Below are positions 57,346 to 64,000 of a stretch of DNA of 64,000 nucleotides, one piece after another. The notes beneath the pieces are model-generated. The model ran no database searches, was not told where the DNA came from, and worked only from the letters and a program-made list of their open reading frames with translations. The stretch is taken from assembly GCF_045679555.1 (NCBI RefSeq), contig NC_092089.1:3083652-3147651 (forward strand). Reading direction: 5' to 3'. Position 1 is the first letter of the stretch. Each line of letters starts with the position of its first letter. The stretch comes from Salvelinus alpinus. Its lineage: Eukaryota > Chordata > Actinopteri > Salmoniformes > Salmonidae. The translations under genes were made by a program, and so were the position numbers.

Positions 57346-60236
57346 GATCCAATCAAACTTTATTTGTCACATGCGCCAAATACAACAAGTGTAGACCTTA
57401 CTGTGAAATGCTTACTTACAAGCCCTAACCAACAGTGCAGTTCAAGAAGAGTTAAGAAAATATTTACCAAATAAACTAAAGTTTAAAAAAATTATAATAA
57501 CGAGGCTATATACAGGGGGTACCGATACCGAGTCAGTGTACAGGGGTACAGATTAGAGGTAATTTGTACATGTAGGTAGGGGAGAAGTGACTATGCATAG
57601 ATAATAAACAGCGAGTAACAGCAGTGTACAAAACAAATGGGGGGGGGGGGGGGGGGGTCAATGTAATAGTCCGGTGGCCATTTGATTAGTTGTTCAGCAG
57701 TCTTATGGCTTGGGGGTAGAAGCTGTTAAGGAGCCTTTTGGTCCTAGACTTGGCACTCCGGTACCGCTTGCCGTGCAATAGTAGAGAAAACAGTCTATGA
57801 CTTGGGTGACTGGAGTCTCTGACAATTTTATGGGCTTTCCTCTGACACTGCCTATTATATAGGTCCTGGATTGCAGGAAGCTTGGCCCCAGTTATGTACT
57901 GGGCCGTACGCACTAACCTCTGTAGCGTCTTGCGGTCAGATGCCGAGCAGTTGCCATACTAGGCAGTGATACAACCGGTCAGGATGCTCTCGATGGTGCA
58001 GCTGTAGAACGTTTTGAGGATCTGGGGACCCATGACAAATCTTTTCAGTCTCCTGAGGGGGAAATGGTTTTGCCGTGCCCTCTTCACAACTGTCTTGGTG
58101 TGTTTTGACCATGATAGATCGTTGGTTATGTGGACACCAAGGAACTTGAAACTCTCGACCTGCTCCACTACAGCCCCGTTGATGTTAATGGGGGCCTGTT
58201 CAGCCAACCTTTTCCTGTAGTCCACGATCAGCTCCTTAGTCTTGCTCACAATGAGGGAGAGGTTGTTGACCTGGCACCACACTGCCAGTTCTCTGACCTC
58301 CTCCCTATAGGCTGTCTCATTATTGTCGGTGATCAGGCCTACCACTGTTGTGTCGTCAGCAAACTTGATGGTGTTGGAGTCGTGTTTGGCCACGCAGTCG
58401 TGGGTGAACAGGGAGTACAGGAGGGGACTAAGTACACACCCCTGAGGGTCCCCAGTGTTGAGAATCAGCATGACAGACGTGTTGATGCCTACCCTTACCA
58501 CCTGGAGGCGGCCCGTCAGGAAGTCCAGGATCCAGTTACAGAGGGAGGTGTTATGTCCCAGGGTCCTTAGCTTAGTGATGAGCTTTGAGGGCACTATGGT
58601 GGTGAACGCTGAGCTGTAGTCAATGAACAGCATTCTCACATAGGTGTTAATTTTGTCCAGGTGGGAAAGGGCAGTGTGGAGTGTGATTGAGATTGCGTCA
58701 TCTGTGGATCTGTTGGGGCGGTATGCGAATTGGAGTAGGTCTAGGGTTTCCAGGAGGATGCTGTTGACGTGAGTCAAGATCATTCTTTCAAAGCACTTCA
58801 TGGTTACCGATGTGAGTGCTACGAGGCGGTAATCATTTATGCAGGTTACCTTCGCTTCCTTGGGCACAGGGACTATGTTGACCTGTTTAAGGTCTTGCTC
58901 ACAATGGCTACCGAGAGCATTATCACACAGTCATCTAGAACAGCTGGTGCTCTCGTACATGCTTCAGTGTTGCTTGCCTCGAAGCGAGCATAAAAGGTAT
59001 TTAGCTCGTCTGGTAGGCTCGCATCACTGGACAGCTCGCGTCTGGGTTTCCCTTTGTAGTCCGTAATAGTTTTCAAGCGCTGCCACATCCGACGAGCATC
59101 ATATCCGGTGTAGTAGGACTCTAAATCCTGCATTGACGCTTTGCTTGTTTGATGGTTCGTCTGAGGGCATAGCCGGATTTCTTATAGGCATCCGGATTAG
59201 TGTCCCGCTCCTTGAAAGCGGCACCTTTAGCTCAATGCGGATGTTGCCTGTAATCCATGTTTGGATATGTACGTACGGTCAATGTGGGGACGACGTCGTC
59301 GATGCACTTATTGATGAAGCCGATGACTGAGGTGGTATACTCCTCAATGCCATTGGATGAATCCCGGAACATATTCCAGTATGTGCTAGCAAAACAGTCC
59401 TGTAGCGTAGCGTAGCATCCGCGTCATCTGACCACTTTCGTATTGAGTGAGTCACTGGTACTTCCTGCTTTAGTTTTTGCTTGTAAGCAGGAATCAGGAG
59501 GATAGAATTATGGACATATTTGCCAAATGGAGGGTGAGGGAGAGCTTTGTAGCATCTCTATGTGTGGAGTAAAGGTGGTCTAGAGGTTTTTTCCTCTGGT
59601 TGCACATGTGACATGCTGGTAAAAATGTGGTCAAACTGATTTAAGTTTGCATGCATTAAAGTTCCCGGCCACTAGGAGCGCCGCTTCTGGGTGAGCATTT
59701 TCTTGTTTGCTTATGGCCTTATAGTGTTGGTTGAGTGCGGTCTTAGTGCCAGCATCGGTCTGTGGTGGTAAATAGACGGCTACGAATAATATAGATGAGA
59801 ACTCTCTTGGTAAATAGTGTGGTCTACAGCTTATCATAGGTACTCTACCTCAGGCGAGCAATACCTCAAGACTTCTTTAATATTAGACATCGCGCACCAG
59901 CTGTTATTGACAAAAAGACACACACCCCCACCCCTCGTCTTACCAGACATAGCTTCTCTGTTCTGCCGGTGCATTGAAAATCCCTCCAGCTCTATATTAT
60001 CTGTGTCGTCGTTCACCCACAACTCTGTGAAACACAAGATATTACAGTTCTTAATGTCCCGTTGGTAGGATAATCGTAATTGTAGGTCATCAATTTTATT
60101 TTCCAATGATTGCATGTTAGCAAGTAGCACTGATGGCAGTGAAAGTTTACTCGCTCGCCTACGGATTCTCAAAAGGCAGCCTGATCTGCGTCCTCTTACG
60201 TCTTTTCTTCATGCAAATGACGGGAATCTGGGCATG
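57346..60236 (-). mobile_element. LINE (Rex1/RSg-1-like) inserted in a minisatellite
   Basis: Minus-strand element. The 3' tail at 57346-57420 reads CATGTGACAAATAAAGTTTG-type sequence; the 5' end is at about 60236 inside the endonuclease region. The 3' tail has the same text as the seed of the minisatellite at 30932. A run of 18 G lies at about 57638-57656. Confidence 0.85.
57686..60172 (-). pseudogene. LINE endonuclease-reverse transcriptase remains
   Basis: Endonuclease N-terminal part at 59834-60172 (LENKIDDLQLRLSYQRDIKN, ILCFTELWVND). A linker block at 58873-59133 (YYTGYDARRMWQRLKTITDY). The reverse transcriptase at 57959-58867 is open for 302 codons: [60 protein letters not shown] and the catalytic [16 protein letters not shown]-terminal piece lies at 57686-57913. 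About 60 codons around the usual GPDGIP block are missing between the last two frames, and frameshifts separate the others, so the copy is inactive. Confidence 0.88.
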
Positions 60237-61764
60237 TTAGAACAACATACTCTCCTGTCTGTACAACATACTCTCCTGTCAGTACAACATACTCTCCTGT
60301 CTGTACAACATACTCTCCTGTCAGTACAACATACTCTCCTGCCAGTACAACATACTCTCCTGTCTGTACAGCATACTCTCCTGTTAGAACAACATACTCT
60401 CCTGTCTGTACAGCATACTCTCCTGTCTGTACAGCATACTCTCCTGTCTGTACAACATACTCTCCTGTCTGTACAACATACTCTCCTGCCAGTACAACAT
60501 ACTCTCCTGTCAGTACAACATACTCTCCTGTCAGTACAACATACTCTCCTGTCAGTACAACATACTCTCCTGTCTGTACAAGACACCCTACTCTCAGCAC
60601 AAGACACCCTACTCTCAGCACAAGACACCCTACTCTCAGCACAAGACACCCTACTCTCAGCACAAGACACACTACTCTCAGCACAAGACACCCTACTCTC
60701 AGCACAAGACACCCTACTCTCAGCACAAGACACCCTACTCTCAGCACAAGACACACTACTCTCAGCACAAGACACCCTACTCTCAGCACAAGACACCCTA
60801 CTCTCAGCACAAGATACCCTACTCTCAGCACAAGACACCCTACTCTCAGCACAAGACACACTACTCTCAGCACAAGACACCCTACTCTCAGCACAAGACA
60901 CACTACTCTCAGCACAAGACACACTACTCTCAGCACAAGACACCCTACTCTCAGCACAAGACACCCTACTCTCAGCACAAGACACACTACTCTCAGCACA
61001 AGACACCCTACTCTCAGCACAAGACACACTACTCTCAGCACAAGACACACTACTCTCAGCACAAGACACACTACTCTCAGCACAAGACACCCTACTCTCA
61101 GCACAAGATACCCTACTCTCAGCACAAGACACACTACTCTCAGCACAAGACACCCTACTCTCAGCACAAGATACCCTACTCTCAGCACAAGATACTCTGT
61201 CAGTAAAATATACTCTCCTGTCAGTACAAGGTACTCTACTGTCAGTACAAGTTACTCTACTGTCAGTACAAGTTACTCTCCTGTCAGTACAAGTTACTCT
61301 CCTGTCAGTACAAGGTACTCTACTGTCAGTACAAGGTACTCTACTGTCAGTACAAGGTACTCTACTGTCAGTACAAGTTACTCTACTGTCAGTACAAGAT
61401 ACTCTATTGTCAGTACACGTTACTCTACTGTCAGTACAGGTTACTCTACTGTCAGTACAAGGTACTCTACTGTCAGTACAAGGTACTCTACTGTCAGTAC
61501 AAGTTACTCTACTGTCAGTACAAGGTACTCTACTGTCAGTACAATTTACTCTACTGTCAGTACAAGTTACTCTACTGTCAGTACAAGATACTCGACTGTC
61601 AGTACAAGTTACTCTACTGTCAGTACAAGTTACTCTATTGTCAGTACAAGTTACTCTACTGTCAGTACAAGTTACTCTACTGTCAGTACAAGATACTCTA
61701 CTGTCAGTACAAGATACTCTACTGTCAGTACAAGATACTCTATTGTCAGTATAAGATACTATAC
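60237..61764. repeat. Minisatellite, 21 bp unit, three sub-arrays
   Basis: 60237-60590: CATACTCTCCTGTCTGTACAA type. 60591-61195: GACACCCTACTCTCAGCACAA type. 61196-61764: GTTACTCTACTGTCAGTACAA type. Each block is internally homogeneous and the changes between blocks are sharp. About 72 units in all. Confidence 0.95.
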
Positions 61765-62044
61765 TCAGTACACTCTTAGAAAAAGGGTTGCAAAAGGGTT
61801 CTTCATCTGTCCCCATAGGATTACACTTTTTTGTTCCAGGTAGACCGTTTTTGGTTCCAGGTATAAAACATTTTGGGTTCCATGTAGAACCCTCTGTAGA
61901 AAGGGTTACAGAGGGTTCTACATGGAACCCAAAAGTGTTCTACCTGGAACCAAAAGGGTTCTACCTGGAATCAAAAAAAGGTTATCCAAAGGGTTTTCCT
62001 ATGTGTACAACCCTTTTTGGTTCTAGATAGCACCTTTTTTCCCT
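61765..62044. mobile_element. Fold-back MITE inserted in the minisatellite
   Basis: Begins TACACTCTTAGAAAAAGGGT. The palindromic core GGTTCCATGTAGAACCCTCT / AGAGGGTTCTACATGGAACC is nearly perfect. The right end, GATAGCACCTTTTTT, lacks the last bases of the expected inverted end. Confidence 0.85.
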
Positions 62045-62515
62045 ACAAGATATTCTACTAAGTGCAAGATACTTTACTCAATACAAGATACTTTACTCAG
62101 TACAAGATACTCTACTCAGTACAAGATACTCTACTCAATACAAGATACTCTACTCAGTACAAGATACTCTACTCAGTACAAGATACTCTACTCAGTACAA
62201 GATACTCTACTCAGTACAAGATACTCTACTCAGTACAAGATACTCTACTCAGTACAAGATACTCTACTCAGTACAAGATACTCTACTCAGTACAAGATAC
62301 TCTACTCAGTACAAGATACTCTACTCAATACAAGATACTCTACTCAATACAAGATACTCTACTCAATACAAGATACTCTACTCATTACAAGATACTCTAC
62401 TCAGTGCAAGATACTCTACTCAGTGCAAGATACTCTACTCAATACAAGATACTCTACTCAGTACAAGATACTTTACTCAGTACAAGATACCCTACTCAGT
62501 ACAAGATAGTTTACT
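62045..62515. repeat. Minisatellite, 19 bp unit
   Basis: About 25 copies of GATACTCTACTCAGTACAA with GTACAA/ATACAA/GTGCAA variants. A 2 bp shorter relative of the 21 bp units to the left. Confidence 0.95.

Positions 62516-64000
<1,485 letters not shown>

Noticed and set aside
58130-58570. Plus-strand 146-residue ORF
   Set aside because: It is antisense to the LINE reverse transcriptase, whose minus-strand frame carries real RT motifs.
60114-61816. ORFs of 546 and 535 residues on both strands over the 21 bp array
   Set aside because: Pure repeat periodicity; begins within LINE sequence on the plus strand.

Overview
The window reads as nuclear DNA of a ray-finned fish, most likely a salmonid. 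Coding sequence is split into short exons with GT/AG borders. It carries a Tc1-like transposon with about 200 bp inverted repeats, tRNA-derived SINE pieces, several LINE relics, fold-back MITEs, and many minisatellites and (CA)n/(GA)n tracts. By my own hand-set boundaries, tandem arrays alone fill roughly 19 kb of the 64 kb. No bacterial-type operons, CRISPR arrays, rRNA or intact tRNA genes were seen.

Layout. 1-14 kb is almost entirely minisatellite, plus a dead LINE (5.2-8.8 kb) carrying its own internal tandem array. At 14.56-14.67 kb on the minus strand is a possible first coding exon of atp8b2, a P4-ATPase lipid flippase, with a possible non-coding first exon at 24.35-24.6 kb. 15.9-23 kb is more minisatellite (58, 83 and 13 bp units). 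25.1-27.1 kb (minus) holds a damaged aquaglyceroporin gene resembling AQP10. 33.5-43.9 kb (minus) holds a second, apparently intact six-exon aqp10-like gene whose introns contain MITEs, SINEs and a Tc1 element. 45.5-47.8 kb is an L2-like LINE fragment carrying a roughly 600 bp insertion. 48.8-55.7 kb (minus) is il16 (pro-interleukin-16): one very large 5' coding exon followed by exons for two PDZ domains. 57.3-60.2 kb is a LINE that landed inside a 19-21 bp minisatellite, which continues to 62.5 kb and also hosts a MITE. The window ends with a long (CA)n tract.

The recognised genes all lie on the minus strand in the order il16, aqp10-like, aqp10-like pseudogene, putative atp8b2. The AQP10-then-ATP8B2 order on one strand matches the human arrangement as I recall it, which supports the weak atp8b2 call.

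The most unusual feature is that two minisatellites in the intact aqp10-like gene have splice junctions as their repeat unit. One array repeats the 3' splice site of exon 4 about 22 times. The other repeats the 5' splice site of exon 5 five times. A third array, in an il16 intron, carries a consensus-like 3' splice site in each of about 28 units. The il16 large exon also holds an in-frame 30 bp array (11 copies of HTPLVEQNTT). The long open frames over the arrays are products of repeat periodicity and are not annotated as genes.
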